Positions 44,750 to 53,641 are shown, counted from the first letter of the stretch. The stretch: DNA of 64,000 nt from an uncultured Dehalococcoidia bacterium (GCA_951813535.1 OX638345.1:2167158-2231157), one strand, 5' to 3'. Translations and numbers: made by a program. The notes: generated from the letters alone by a model not told the origin.

Positions 44750-45187
44750 TTATGTCAAATGGATGATCTCGACGTCGCCCCAGTGTTGCTGGAAATGCTC
44801 GGCAAGGAGCCGGCGGTGACAACGCTCGGGCTGGTCTTCGCTGCACAACAGGCAACTGTCGGCGATTATATCCTGTGGGATGGCGGCTCGGATTAGCCGG
44901 CGCCCGATAATTGATTGGAATATGGATTCATACTGGTCCCAGGTTATGTCACGTTTCCGGTAGCCGTCCAGCAGCGAGTCGGTGGGCGACAGGCGGGGCA
45001 GGTGGACGTAGTCCATGCCGCAGAGTTCCTGGAGGAACCACGGCAGGTCGCTTTTCTTGGAGAACCCGGCCAATCCCGACGTGTTGCGCAGCCGCACGTC
45101 TACCACTCTTTTGGCGCCGGACTCACGGAGCAGTCCGAAGAACTGGGCCGCGGATTTGCGGGTAAAGCCGATCGTGTAGAGTTTCAC
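44750..45187 (-). CDS. DUF488 protein (shorter copy)
   Basis: A 145-residue DUF488 domain. LYTIGFTRKS at the start, VVDVR at 28-32 and LLCSEDQPERCHRRLL near 114-128 are the three conserved motifs, with Cys115, Glu117, Cys123 and His124. The GTG start overlaps the stop of the longer DUF488 gene (GTGA). Its biochemical role is unknown. The pair may form a heterodimer: the shorter copy differs in the loop after VDVR (LRNTSGLAGFSKKSDL) where the longer has SAPYSRYAPQF. Confidence 0.83.
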   Translation of the reverse strand: MKLYTIGFTRKSAAQFFGLLRESGAKRVVDVRLRNTSGLAGFSKKSDLPWFLQELCGMDYVHLPRLSPTDSLLDGYRKRDITWDQYESIFQSIIGRRLIRAAIPQDIIADSCLLCSEDQPERCHRRLLAEHFQQHWGDVEIIHLT

Positions 45188-45819
45188 GGATCGGCCTCCC
45201 ATACGTTGTTGACGGATGGCAGGTCGGTCGCCACATAGGCGAACTTGATAGCCTGCCTGGTCAGGGCTTCTGCGACTACGTCGGATCGGGTGCGAAACAT
45301 GTCACCGTGCGGGGGAAGCTTGTGCAGGTTCAGCAGGCGGCTCATGGCGTCGTCGTGGCTCTCCAACGAAGCGTCCGCCTGGATGTGAGCAACATCAACC
45401 CCCCGATCAAAGAGCGCTCGTGCCACCAACAGGGTGCGGTGACATTCCAAGGGCTCTTTCTCGGTGCAAAGTAGCGCCAGGCGGCACTCATCCGCCAAGC
45501 GGGCAACCCGCCGAAGTGCGTCGTCGAATGAATCGGTCTCAGCCACCCGGTCATACTGGACACGGCCATCTGCGTCATAGCACGAGCGGTCAGCGGGGCG
45601 GCCGCCCAACTCACCGCCAAGGTACGTGTAGCCGATGCCAATGTCCTCCAGCATCCGCTGGAGCCCCTCGTGATTGAACTGGGGAGCATAGCGACTGTAC
45701 GGCGCCGACCGGACGTCGATGACCTCGTCGATCCCGTGGCGAACTACCAGGTTGATGAACGCCTCAGGCGAGTGGTTGGAATGTCCGACGGTGAGGACCA
45801 TCGGCTGCGTATCATTCAA
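45184..45819 (-). CDS. DUF488 protein (longer copy)
   Basis: A 211-residue DUF488 protein. TVGHSNHS near 10-17, IDVRSAPYSRY near 34-44, YLGGELGGRP near 66-75 and LLCTEKEPLECHR near 116-128 are strongly conserved in the family, including Cys118, Glu120, Cys126 and His127. The C-terminal ~60 residues, absent from the shorter copy, are unrecognised. Start is the TTG at 45819 with GGAG about ten bases upstream; an ATG at 45801 lacks a ribosome site. It lies 14 bases after the dual-OB gene. Confidence 0.83.
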   Translation of the reverse strand: MNDTQPMVLTVGHSNHSPEAFINLVVRHGIDEVIDVRSAPYSRYAPQFNHEGLQRMLEDIGIGYTYLGGELGGRPADRSCYDADGRVQYDRVAETDSFDDALRRVARLADECRLALLCTEKEPLECHRTLLVARALFDRGVDVAHIQADASLESHDDAMSRLLNLHKLPPHGDMFRTRSDVVAEALTRQAIKFAYVATDLPSVNNVWEADP

Positions 45820-45833
45820 TCGATGATTCTCCG

Positions 45834-46517
45834 TCAGGGCCTGATGATGGCGGCGATCAGCTTGTACGCGTTACCCTCGAACGGTTCGCCGAGGCTGACG
45901 GTCAGGTAACGCTCTCCGACCGGGTATTCGCCGTAAGGTAGATCCACCGATCCGCTCTCGCTGACCGGGTCGGTAATGCGGAAGCAATAGGCCTCGTCGC
46001 AGTGGGTGAAGCGTCCCCGCAGTATCGGGTAGTTGGCGCTGGGCCGCGACGGCTCGGATACGGTCACGGTCAGATCACCGACCCGCACCAGGCGCAGGGA
46101 AGTGTCGTGAGCGGCCGCGATGTCCTCCGGAACCTGGTCGTTTTCGCCGCTCCGGGAGTGGAATCCATTGGTCCACAGAGGAGCGTCAGGCTCGGCCAGT
46201 TGCGACAAGTCATCCCACGCCACTCGCCCGACTTTGCGCCACTGACGAGACGGGTTCAGCAACCAATTTTCCTGTTGGTAACCCTTGGGTTTGGGACTGA
46301 GGAGGGGCACTTCGACTGTGTCCAGTAGTTCCGGATCGTTGCCGTCCGCATAGCGCCTTTCGCGGTCCGAGACTGCCTCGTTCTCACGGTTGCTGACCGG
46401 GCGTATCCAGCTGCCCGGTTTGGCTTCGTCCGACAGTTCCTTTCCGGCTACGCAACGTCCGGCATTCTTGCGGGAATTGGCGAGGCACACGATACGCTTG
46501 ACTGTCAGCGTGGTCAC
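45834..46517 (-). CDS. Dual-OB-fold domain protein
   Basis: A 227-residue protein whose N-terminus matches the dual OB domain family as I remember it: IVCLANSRKNAGRCVAGKE at residues 9-27 and SWIRPVSNRENEAVS at 36-50. The later part is beta-rich, consistent with a second OB fold, and OB folds often bind nucleic acid. No catalytic motif is seen. The GTG start at 46517 has GGAG seven bases upstream; the longer frame overlaps the preceding gene. DUF488 genes follow directly, an association I believe is recurrent in bacteria. Confidence 0.72.
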   Translation of the reverse strand: MTTLTVKRIVCLANSRKNAGRCVAGKELSDEAKPGSWIRPVSNRENEAVSDRERRYADGNDPELLDTVEVPLLSPKPKGYQQENWLLNPSRQWRKVGRVAWDDLSQLAEPDAPLWTNGFHSRSGENDQVPEDIAAAHDTSLRLVRVGDLTVTVSEPSRPSANYPILRGRFTHCDEAYCFRITDPVSESGSVDLPYGEYPVGERYLTVSLGEPFEGNAYKLIAAIIRP

Positions 46518-46530
46518 GGGCAACTCCGCG

Positions 46531-47304
46531 TCAGCCCAGCATTTGCCGGGCCACCCGAAGGTAGGCGATGGCAGCCTCGGTGTTGAGGCGGTCGTCGGCG
46601 TCGCGGAGGCGGCCTTCGGCGTCGATGCTGACGGCGGACCACCGGGGCAGCAGGGGCGACAAGAGTTCTCCGATGTTCCCGGCGTGGAGGCCTCCGGCGA
46701 CCACCAGGCCCAACTCCGGAGCGGCGGAGCGAATGGCCGCGAGATAGTCGGCGGAGCGGGAAGCGTCCAAGGGGAGGCCCAGGCCCTCGGAAGCGTCAAC
46801 CAGGACGTCGGTCACCAGACCGGAGTATTCGGCGCAGCGGCGAGCCAGTTCGTCGGGCTGGTGGTCAGTGGATTGCATCGCCTCGCGCCCAGCTTGGAAT
46901 ACGATCCGGGACGGACGGTAGCGTTCGCGGTACGCCTCCAGACCGTCGGGGTCTGGCCAGGGAGCGCCGCGGGTTGCGTTGATCTGCACCCCGTGGCAAT
47001 TGGGGCCGCCAACCTCGGTGGCGCGGGCCAGAGCATCCGCCAAGTTCGCGCCCGGGGGCGGCCGGTAGTGAACGAGGTTTAGACAGCGGGGATCGTCGGA
47101 GAAGATGCCAGCCATGGTATTGGGCGCCGGGCAACGGTTGGGCGCGTCGCTGGCGTTGCCCGCGAGCAGAGCGTTGCTCAACAAGGCGCCACACATCAGC
47201 AGGCGGCTCGGCTCCGCCGAAACCGATTCCAAGACGGCATCGACCTCGCTCCGCGAACAGAATCCTGTTATGCCGATGTACGGCGCGGTACGGGAGAGTG
47301 TCAC
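46531..47304 (-). CDS. TrpF-like phosphoribosyl-type TIM-barrel protein
   Basis: A 257-residue predicted TIM barrel. GITGFCSRSEVDAVL near the start resembles the KICGI start of phosphoribosylanthranilate isomerase, and LVVAGGLHAGNIGELL near 200 followed by SAVSIDAEG resembles its phosphate-binding end. The catalytic Cys and Asp of true TrpF are not clear, and no trp genes are near, so tryptophan synthesis is unlikely. GTG start at 47304. It is 14 bases before the dual-OB gene and 26 bases after the ligase. Confidence 0.6.
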   Translation of the reverse strand: MTLSRTAPYIGITGFCSRSEVDAVLESVSAEPSRLLMCGALLSNALLAGNASDAPNRCPAPNTMAGIFSDDPRCLNLVHYRPPPGANLADALARATEVGGPNCHGVQINATRGAPWPDPDGLEAYRERYRPSRIVFQAGREAMQSTDHQPDELARRCAEYSGLVTDVLVDASEGLGLPLDASRSADYLAAIRSAAPELGLVVAGGLHAGNIGELLSPLLPRWSAVSIDAEGRLRDADDRLNTEAAIAYLRVARQMLG

Positions 47305-47330
47305 GCTGCCCTCGGTCCGGCGGTCGGGGG

Positions 47331-48965
47331 CTAGACGCCCAGGCCCAGTTGTTCCGCGGCCATTTGACGCAGCAGGTACTTCTGCACCTTGCCGCTCGAG
47401 GTCATCGGGTAGTCGTCCAAAACGACCAGGTGGCGCGGGATCTTGAAGCTGGCCATTTTGCCGCGACAGAAACCGTCCAGGTCGGCGTCGGTGATGGCCT
47501 GCCCCGGCTCGACGACCACGCAGGCGCAGGCGACCTCGGTCAGCCGCGCGTCCGGCACGCCGATCACCTGCACCTTGTTGACCGCCGGGTGCTCCAGCAG
47601 GAAGGCCTCGACCTCCGTGGGGTCGACGTTTTCGCCGCCGACCTTGAGCATGTCCTTGTAACGTCCCATGAACCGGATGCTGCCGTCGTCGCGCATGGTG
47701 GCCACGTCGCCGGTGTGGAACCAGCCCTCATCGTCAATTGCTTCGGCCGTGGCCTCGGGGCGCTTGTAGTAGCCTTGCATAACGGCGTAGCCGCGAACGA
47801 GCAACTCGCCGACGGTCGACGGGGGCAGGGTTTCGCCGGTTTCCGGGTCGATCACCTTGAACTCGTAGCCGGGCAAGGGGTGGCCACTCTCGATACAGCG
47901 GTCGTTCTCGGGCGCGTCCAAGAAGGTTCGCGTGGCTCCCACACCCACCTCGGTCATGCCCCAGGCCGAGAGCGACGGACAGAGTTTCTGCTGCGTCAAG
48001 CGGGCGGTGGGTTCGCTGGAGGCCATCCCGACGGCGAGCAAAATCGTGCGCAGGCTGCTCCGGTCGATCCGGTCGACGTCGCGGTGGTGGGTCAGGTCGA
48101 AGAAGTGGGTGTCGAACCCGTTCATCACCGTGGCCCGCTCCGATTCCAGGAGACCCAGCACCTCGCCGGCATCGAACATGGTGGTCAGCACGACGCGGGC
48201 TCCGGTGACCCACGACATCAACGGCCCCTCGTACAGGCCGAAACAGTGGAACAAGGGCAGATACATCAGGATCACATCGCGTGAGGACGTGGCCATGCGG
48301 TTGGCTGCGTCGGTGATGGTCCGGATGGGGTTGTGGCAGTGCATCACGCCCTTGGGGAACCCGGTGGTGCCCGATGTGTACATCAGGAGGAAGGTATCGT
48401 CGGGGCTGACGGCGGCCTCGCGATGGGCCAGTTCGGAGGCAGGCACCTCGTCCGCGCCGGCGAGCATGGCGTCCCAGTCGATAGTGCCGGAGAGGTGGTT
48501 TTCTCCAGTCACAATGACGTTGCGCAGGGCCGGGAACGCGGCCGGGCGCAGATCGGTGGCGTTCCCGGTGTCGATTTCCGGAGCGACCTCGCGCAACATA
48601 TCGAGGAAATCGACGGGTCCGGAACGGTCCATGAGGATGAGCGCGGTCGAGTCGGAATGGTTGACCAGGTACTCCATATCGGCGGTGCGGAAACGGGTGT
48701 TAATGGGCACCAGCACGGCCCCGATCTTGGCCACCGCTCCAAACAGGAAGAGCCATTCCGCGCGGTTGGGCATCCACAACGACACCTTGTCGCCAGGCTG
48801 GACGCCGAGGTTGATCAGCGCCCGGGCCACCCGGTCAACTTCGTCGCGGAACTCATCGAAAGTCCAACGGCGTCCCTCGTACATCAATGCTTCTCGGGGG
48901 CCGAATCGTTCGGTGGCCTGGTTGAGCAGGTCTCCGATCGTCTGCTTGGGAAACCAGTCGGACAT
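47331..48965 (-). CDS. Acyl-CoA synthetase (AMP-dependent ligase)
   Basis: A 544-residue adenylating ligase. The AMP-binding motif is LLMYTSGTTGFPKG near 190, then WGMTEVG, the YYKRPEATAEAI linker, HTGDVATMRDDG, and the C-terminal catalytic Lys in SSGKVQK near 527. It activates a carboxylic acid to acyl-CoA through acyl-AMP. The fatty-acid or aromatic substrate cannot be told. GGAGG precedes the ATG at 48965. It is first in the long minus-strand run down to the S9 peptidase. Confidence 0.93.
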   Translation of the reverse strand: MSDWFPKQTIGDLLNQATERFGPREALMYEGRRWTFDEFRDEVDRVARALINLGVQPGDKVSLWMPNRAEWLFLFGAVAKIGAVLVPINTRFRTADMEYLVNHSDSTALILMDRSGPVDFLDMLREVAPEIDTGNATDLRPAAFPALRNVIVTGENHLSGTIDWDAMLAGADEVPASELAHREAAVSPDDTFLLMYTSGTTGFPKGVMHCHNPIRTITDAANRMATSSRDVILMYLPLFHCFGLYEGPLMSWVTGARVVLTTMFDAGEVLGLLESERATVMNGFDTHFFDLTHHRDVDRIDRSSLRTILLAVGMASSEPTARLTQQKLCPSLSAWGMTEVGVGATRTFLDAPENDRCIESGHPLPGYEFKVIDPETGETLPPSTVGELLVRGYAVMQGYYKRPEATAEAIDDEGWFHTGDVATMRDDGSIRFMGRYKDMLKVGGENVDPTEVEAFLLEHPAVNKVQVIGVPDARLTEVACACVVVEPGQAITDADLDGFCRGKMASFKIPRHLVVLDDYPMTSSGKVQKYLLRQMAAEQLGLGV

Positions 48966-49048
48966 GGCGCGGGTCCTCCGATGAATTAGTCGGTCGGGTG
49001 GAGCAGTGAGACCGGGACTGTTACCGGATTGGAGGAGACTGAGCACCG

Positions 49049-49600
49049 CTAGCCGAAGATTTCGCCCAAGTCAATGCTCAAGCCCGGCAGCAGCGGTGTG
49101 GAGAGGGTGGCCCCGGGTCCATAGACGCCCAAGGACACGAGCCGGCCGTTTTCCAAGCGGAGAGCCTCGACAGTCTGAGTTAGGGGATATGCCCGCCAGT
49201 ATTCCAGCACTCCGAAAAGAGCGTATAGCTCCTGCTTGACGCCGCGGTCGCGCTCCTCGGTTGACGGGGAGGCAATCTCGATGACCAAGTCCGGCGCACC
49301 CTGGATGTTGGTTTCGCCGATGATGTGAGAGCGTTCGTTGGAAATGAACAAGATATCGGGTTGCAGTACGTTGGTATCGGAGAAATGCACGTCCATGGGC
49401 GCAGCAAGGAGCTCCCCCAAATCGTGCTCCTCGATGAACGGTCCCATCCGATTTGTGAAACGCATCCCGACCCTCTGGTGCAAAGGGATTGGCGTTGGCG
49501 CCAAAATCAGTTCTCCGTCGATCAATTCGTAGCGGACATCGTTGGGCGTCAGCAGGTAGTCCGCGTAGGTGTATGGACCCTTGCGGGTTCGGGTGACCAT
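49049..49600 (-). CDS. Uma2 family (PD-(D/E)XK-fold) protein
   Basis: A 183-residue Uma2 protein. YELIDGELI near residue 24, QPDILFIS near 79 and DLVIEIASPST near 103 form the Asp...Glu...(x) core of the PD-(D/E)XK fold, with Glu/Ala in place of Glu/Lys as is usual for Uma2. The late motif EYWRAYP replaces the usual EYWxVDP. Uma2 genes are abundant in Cyanobacteria and Chloroflexota; their function is not settled and they are commonly seen as mobile-element-like. Confidence 0.85.
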   Translation of the reverse strand: MVTRTRKGPYTYADYLLTPNDVRYELIDGELILAPTPIPLHQRVGMRFTNRMGPFIEEHDLGELLAAPMDVHFSDTNVLQPDILFISNERSHIIGETNIQGAPDLVIEIASPSTEERDRGVKQELYALFGVLEYWRAYPLTQTVEALRLENGRLVSLGVYGPGATLSTPLLPGLSIDLGEIFG

Positions 49601-49639
49601 GATCCGACCTCCTTGCCGTTCGACGTCCCAGCCAGTCAG

Positions 49640-50722
49640 TTATGCGTTGCCGTCCAGGGCCTTCAACTTAGGCATGACCTCGGCGGCGAACACGCGCATG
49701 CTGGCTTCGGCGGCTTCGTAGGGCATTGCAGCGTAGCTGAAGGCGCCCACGTAGGTGTCGTGGCCGGTGCGGTCGCGGATCTGCAGGATCTTCTCGTAGC
49801 ACTGCTCTGGGGTGCCCCAGACCTGCAGGTTGACGAAGAAGTCCACGACCTCATCGTCGCCGTAATCGAACATCTTCTCTGCCACCTTGCCGTAGTACTC
49901 GTAGCCCTTGATGTCCTTGTGGTGGTCGGCCTTGAACTGGTAATGATCCATCACCGTGTGCCAGTAGCCGCCGATGTAGCGGCGGGCCATGTCACGGGCG
50001 TAATCGGCGTCTTCGTGGCAGAAGGTCCAGCAGGCGACCACCGGCGACGGCGGCCCGGCCGACCCGGGCCCGTGGCTTTCGTGCCAGGCGTTGCGATAGT
50101 TGGACAGGTCGCTTTCGACCTCGTCCCAGGGTTTCTGGGGGATGACGAGCATGCCAACGCCGAGTTGCGCCATGATGCGGCTGCTCTCGGGGGAAATGGC
50201 AGCGGCGTAGGTCCGATCCTTGAAGCTGCGGAATGGGTGGGGCCGGATCTCGCGGCGCGGTTGCTTGATGTACTCACCGTCGAACTCGCAGAACCCACTC
50301 TCCAGGCCGGCTAGCAGGCATTCGGCCGATTCGATAAACCGGGTGCGCGATTCGTTCATGTCCACGCGGAAGCCGTCGTATTCGACCTTGGCCAGTCCCC
50401 GTCCCACGCCCAGGATGAACCGGCCGTCGCTGAGGTTGTCCAGCATGGAGACCTGCTCGGCGACGCGCATCGGATCGTGCCAGGGCAGGACGCAGACCAT
50501 GCTGCCCAGCTGCATATCGGTCGTGCGGCCGGCCATGTACGTGAGGAACTGGAGCACGTCGGGGCACATGGTGTAGTCGGTGAAGTGGTGCTCCACGCCC
50601 CATATTGACTGGAACCCCAGCGGCTCGGCCAGGTCGGCCAAGTGGAGTTCCTGCCGGTACACCTCGTAGTCGGTGGTGAACTTGGCCGGGTTCTGGAAGA
50701 TGGTGGCTGCGCCTACGTGCAT
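49640..50722 (-). CDS. LLM-class flavin-dependent oxidoreductase
   Basis: A 360-residue luciferase-like enzyme. GFQSIWGVEHHFTDY near 35 has the flavin-binding His pair, VCVLPWHDPMRVAEQVSMLDNLSDGR near 78-104 and GVGRGLAKVEYDGF are typical of the bacterial-luciferase/alkanal-monooxygenase side of the family. DYEVYRQELHLADLAEPL near the start is shared with relatives that degrade alkyl chains. It precedes a small membrane protein gene, not obviously related. Substrate unknown. Confidence 0.9.
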   Translation of the reverse strand: MHVGAATIFQNPAKFTTDYEVYRQELHLADLAEPLGFQSIWGVEHHFTDYTMCPDVLQFLTYMAGRTTDMQLGSMVCVLPWHDPMRVAEQVSMLDNLSDGRFILGVGRGLAKVEYDGFRVDMNESRTRFIESAECLLAGLESGFCEFDGEYIKQPRREIRPHPFRSFKDRTYAAAISPESSRIMAQLGVGMLVIPQKPWDEVESDLSNYRNAWHESHGPGSAGPPSPVVACWTFCHEDADYARDMARRYIGGYWHTVMDHYQFKADHHKDIKGYEYYGKVAEKMFDYGDDEVVDFFVNLQVWGTPEQCYEKILQIRDRTGHDTYVGAFSYAAMPYEAAEASMRVFAAEVMPKLKALDGNA

Positions 50723-50726
50723 GATT

Positions 50727-51110
50727 TCATTCCTGGGCAGATGTGTCCGAACTTTCGGGAGGCAGAATTTGATCGGGATCCAGCCCCAACTCTTCCAGAC
50801 GCGTGACGATTTGGGCGCGCTCCCGGGCGCGGCCTTCTTTCCGGCCTTCTTCCAGCAAGCGTTGTTTTTGCGGTTCCAACAAGTGTCGGTTCAAAAATTC
50901 CGCGATTACCATGATGCCCCCTACGACTTCCGAAACTGCTTCAAAAAGCGGTCTGGATATTCCATATGTGACCCCGAATACAGTTAGCCCGATGATAAAT
51001 TTGTCCAATTTGTCGGGATCGTTCACCGCGTTGATGCCGTACCAAAACAGGGCTCCGAAAATACCAATTTGAGCGCCAAGCCTGAGCGCCTTGATTATAA
51101 GGCGTTTCAC
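50727..51110 (-). CDS. Small two-span membrane protein with charged tail
   Basis: A 127-residue protein not assigned to a family. Two hydrophobic segments (about residues 10-28 and 37-60, IIGLTVFGVTYGISR) are followed by a coiled-coil-like, strongly charged tail (EEGRKEGRARERAQ) of the kind seen in Rpn/Uma2-associated proteins. Start is the GTG at 51110, overlapping the stop of the upstream LLM gene as GTGA, so it is translationally coupled between two LLM genes. Function unknown. Confidence 0.6.
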   Translation of the reverse strand: MKRLIIKALRLGAQIGIFGALFWYGINAVNDPDKLDKFIIGLTVFGVTYGISRPLFEAVSEVVGGIMVIAEFLNRHLLEPQKQRLLEEGRKEGRARERAQIVTRLEELGLDPDQILPPESSDTSAQE

Positions 51111-52165
51111 AGCATCGGCCGCACCTTGTCGGGGGCGCAGGCGTGCATTACCGCCTGGGTGGAGGCGATTTCAGGGCGGGCGGCGATGACACGAACCAGT
51201 GCGACGTCCAGGCCCTCGGCCAGCTTGGCGAATGCGGCGGCGGCGCCTTCCGGCTTGCCGTAGTAGCCGACGGCCAGTAGCGCGTCAGACGGATAGGCGT
51301 CGGCGACCTCGTCCATGTCGCCTCCCCGGGAGCGGATGGCATCGGCGCCGGCCAGTTCTTCGGTGTAGCCCATGCGCTCGAAGTGGGCGCGGTAGCCAAA
51401 CTGGCGCTCACGTTCGGTGGGAACAGCTGCGCCCAGCGGGTAGCCCAGGCAGTTCTTGGCGAAGGCGCGGCGGGCGATATCTTCGTCCTCGTCAACGCAG
51501 ATGCGGATGTACTCGACGACCTTGCACTCAGACGGGTCGCGGCCGACACGCTCCGCACCCTCGGCGATGCGCTCGCGGCTCCACGCGATTTGGGTGGGGG
51601 TGCACCAGTTCAGGCAAACGCCGTCGGCGACTTCGCCGGCCAGCCGCAGCATCTCGGGGCCCAACGTCCCGAGGTAAATGGGCGTGTTGGGAGCGGGCCG
51701 GATGGCGAGACGGATGTTGTTGTAATTGATGTGTTCGCCCTGGTACGACACGCGCTCCCCGCGCACGAGGCCGCGGATGGTGGTCAGGTAATCGCGCATG
51801 AGGTTTAGGGCGGACACGCGGGGGAAGCCGAGGTCGCGGCGGTTGGCGGGCCGATATGCGCTGCCCGCGCCGACGCCCATGATGAACTTGCCGCCGGTCT
51901 GCTGGCTCATGGTGCCGCCGGACATGGCGAACCCAACCGGCGTGCGGTACATCACCGGCGAGACGCCGATACCGGTGGTCAGGCCGCCCTCGACGACGTC
52001 GCAACTGGCCTGCCAGCGGCGGGCACAAACCTGGAAGGAATCGGTGCCGATGTTTTCGGGCGTCCAGATGCTTTCGTAACCCAGCTCAGCAGCCTCGCGG
52101 GCCAGGTTGGCCTGGTCGTCCCAATTCATTCCCAGCGTGTGGTCCAATCCGACGCCGATTTCCAT
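51107..52165 (-). CDS. LLM-class flavin-dependent oxidoreductase
   Basis: A 352-residue enzyme of the F420-dependent methylene-tetrahydromethanopterin-reductase-like branch. GYESIWTPENIGTDSF near 30, GIGVSPVMYRTPVGFAMSG near 68, GVGAGSAYRPANRRDLG near 98, and PIYLGTLGPEMLRLAGEVADGV near 165 are conserved. ATG at 52165 with GGAGG six bases upstream; a longer frame would lack any family similarity. It forms a coupled pair with the small membrane-protein gene. Confidence 0.9.
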   Translation of the reverse strand: MEIGVGLDHTLGMNWDDQANLAREAAELGYESIWTPENIGTDSFQVCARRWQASCDVVEGGLTTGIGVSPVMYRTPVGFAMSGGTMSQQTGGKFIMGVGAGSAYRPANRRDLGFPRVSALNLMRDYLTTIRGLVRGERVSYQGEHINYNNIRLAIRPAPNTPIYLGTLGPEMLRLAGEVADGVCLNWCTPTQIAWSRERIAEGAERVGRDPSECKVVEYIRICVDEDEDIARRAFAKNCLGYPLGAAVPTERERQFGYRAHFERMGYTEELAGADAIRSRGGDMDEVADAYPSDALLAVGYYGKPEGAAAAFAKLAEGLDVALVRVIAARPEIASTQAVMHACAPDKVRPML

Positions 52166-52294
52166 TCTGTTTCCTCCAGCGATGCTGCGTATCAGTTGCG
52201 AAATTTTACCACGCGAACCCTGAGGGTCGGGCTCCGATGTGTCACATTCCCGGAGGTCTGCGGGCGCTACAGTCCCTTGGCGAGTGAGGCCCGG

Positions 52295-52303
52295 TGCTAT
52301 AAT
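52295..52303 (+). promoter_or_regulatory. Extended -10 promoter for the MFS gene
   Basis: TGCTATAAT, 33 bases before the TTG start at 52336. A weak TTGGCG lies 15 bases upstream of TATAAT. Confidence 0.6.
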
Positions 52304-52335
52304 CGGCGCCGGTCTGCGAGGGAGGAGCTGGAGAG

Positions 52336-53598
52336 TTGGCCACACTGCTAGGCGCCCGGGCGAGCGAGACCTTCGGCTCGTTCCGGCGCCGCGATTTTTC
52401 GCTGGTCTGGGTGTCCGCGAACATCGCGATGGCCGGCCGGCAGATGGAGATCTTCGCGGTGATTTGGCTGGTGGTGGAGTTGACGGGCGATCCCCTGCTC
52501 GTCGGACTGGCCGGTGGATCGGCCCTCGGTTTGGCGTTCCTTTCGGCATTCGCGGGTGCGGTGGTGGACCGGCTGCCGCGCCGCTTGCTTATGGCCGCGG
52601 GCCATTTGATAGCGGCGGCGTTGGCCCTGCTCCTGATGGCGCTCCTGTTGTTTGATGCTCTGAAAGTGTGGATGATCTTCGTGATCATCCTGGGAGGCGG
52701 CGCGTTTCGGACCATAGAGCTCCCAGTTACCAACGCCCTGCTGATCGATACAGTGCCTCGCGACCGGCTCACGAACGCAGTGGCTATGCTGGGTTTTGGC
52801 CAGAACCTCACGCAATTGGTTGGACCGATCGCGGCAGGTTTCCTCTACACGCCGCTCACTCCGGCGGGATTGTTCGGTTTGATCGGCGCCATGTACGTGA
52901 TCGGCTCATTCATGGCCCTGATGGTACGGACCCGCAACACCACTCAGGCCCACACCACGCCTCGCCAGATCATCATCGGGGTGGCAGAGGGCCTGCGCCA
53001 CGTTTGGCAGCGCAAGGAACTGTTGGTGGCGCTGCTGATAGCGGTGATGTACAACGTGACCGGTTTCCCGTTCACCACGGCGCTGATGCCGATCTTTGCC
53101 AAGGACACGCTCCAGGGCGGGCCGGAGCTGCTGGGCCTGCTCAACGGGGCGATGGGAGCGGGGGCCGTCATTGGAGCGCTGGTAGTGGCCGGCCTTGGCA
53201 ATATGCGGAGGCAGGGATGGTGGCTGGTGTGGGCGGTCAACGGTGGGTGGCACGGATCTATGATTCTGTTTGCTGTGGCGGTCCTGACGCTGCCCGGCCT
53301 GCTGCCGTATACCGCGGTTCTGGTGGTGGCCCTGGCGGTCAAGGTCCTCACGGGGATTGGACGTTCCGTGTCGCTGGTGCTGGTGATGACGGTGCTGATG
53401 GGCAATTCAGATCCGGAGTTTCGTGGGCGCATGGGCGGCATGCGCGTCCTGGCGATCCAGGCGCACTTCCCCGCGAGCGCGCTGAACGGTTGGATGGTGA
53501 CGCAGATCGGGGCGCCGTTGACCGCGCTGTACATGGGTGTCGCCGGCTCCGTCGCGGTGTTCCTGTGCCTGTTTTCGCGTCGATTGCGGGAAGCGTAG
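52336..53598 (+). CDS. MFS transporter (EntS/MefA-like exporter)
   Basis: A 420-residue transporter with about 12 membrane spans. FRRRDFSLVWVSANIAMAGRQMEIFA near the start and AGAVVDRLPRRLLM between spans 2 and 3 resemble the macrolide/enterobactin exporter group. GGAGGAGC precedes the TTG start at 52336. It is a lone gene with its own promoter, followed by the DUF262-HEPN module which has another promoter. Drug or metabolite efflux is likely; the substrate is unknown. Confidence 0.88.
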   Translation: MATLLGARASETFGSFRRRDFSLVWVSANIAMAGRQMEIFAVIWLVVELTGDPLLVGLAGGSALGLAFLSAFAGAVVDRLPRRLLMAAGHLIAAALALLLMALLLFDALKVWMIFVIILGGGAFRTIELPVTNALLIDTVPRDRLTNAVAMLGFGQNLTQLVGPIAAGFLYTPLTPAGLFGLIGAMYVIGSFMALMVRTRNTTQAHTTPRQIIIGVAEGLRHVWQRKELLVALLIAVMYNVTGFPFTTALMPIFAKDTLQGGPELLGLLNGAMGAGAVIGALVVAGLGNMRRQGWWLVWAVNGGWHGSMILFAVAVLTLPGLLPYTAVLVVALAVKVLTGIGRSVSLVLVMTVLMGNSDPEFRGRMGGMRVLAIQAHFPASALNGWMVTQIGAPLTALYMGVAGSVAVFLCLFSRRLREA

Positions 53599-53611
53599 CC
53601 GTCGGGCGCGA

Positions 53612-53641
53612 TTGACCGTAACCACATAGGAGCCATAAAAT
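53612..53641 (+). promoter_or_regulatory. Promoter of the DUF262-HEPN module
   Basis: TTGACC at 53612-53617, 18-base spacer, TAAAAT at 53636-53641. The start would be near 53648, which excludes the in-frame ATG at 53645 and supports the ATG at 53678. Confidence 0.7.
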
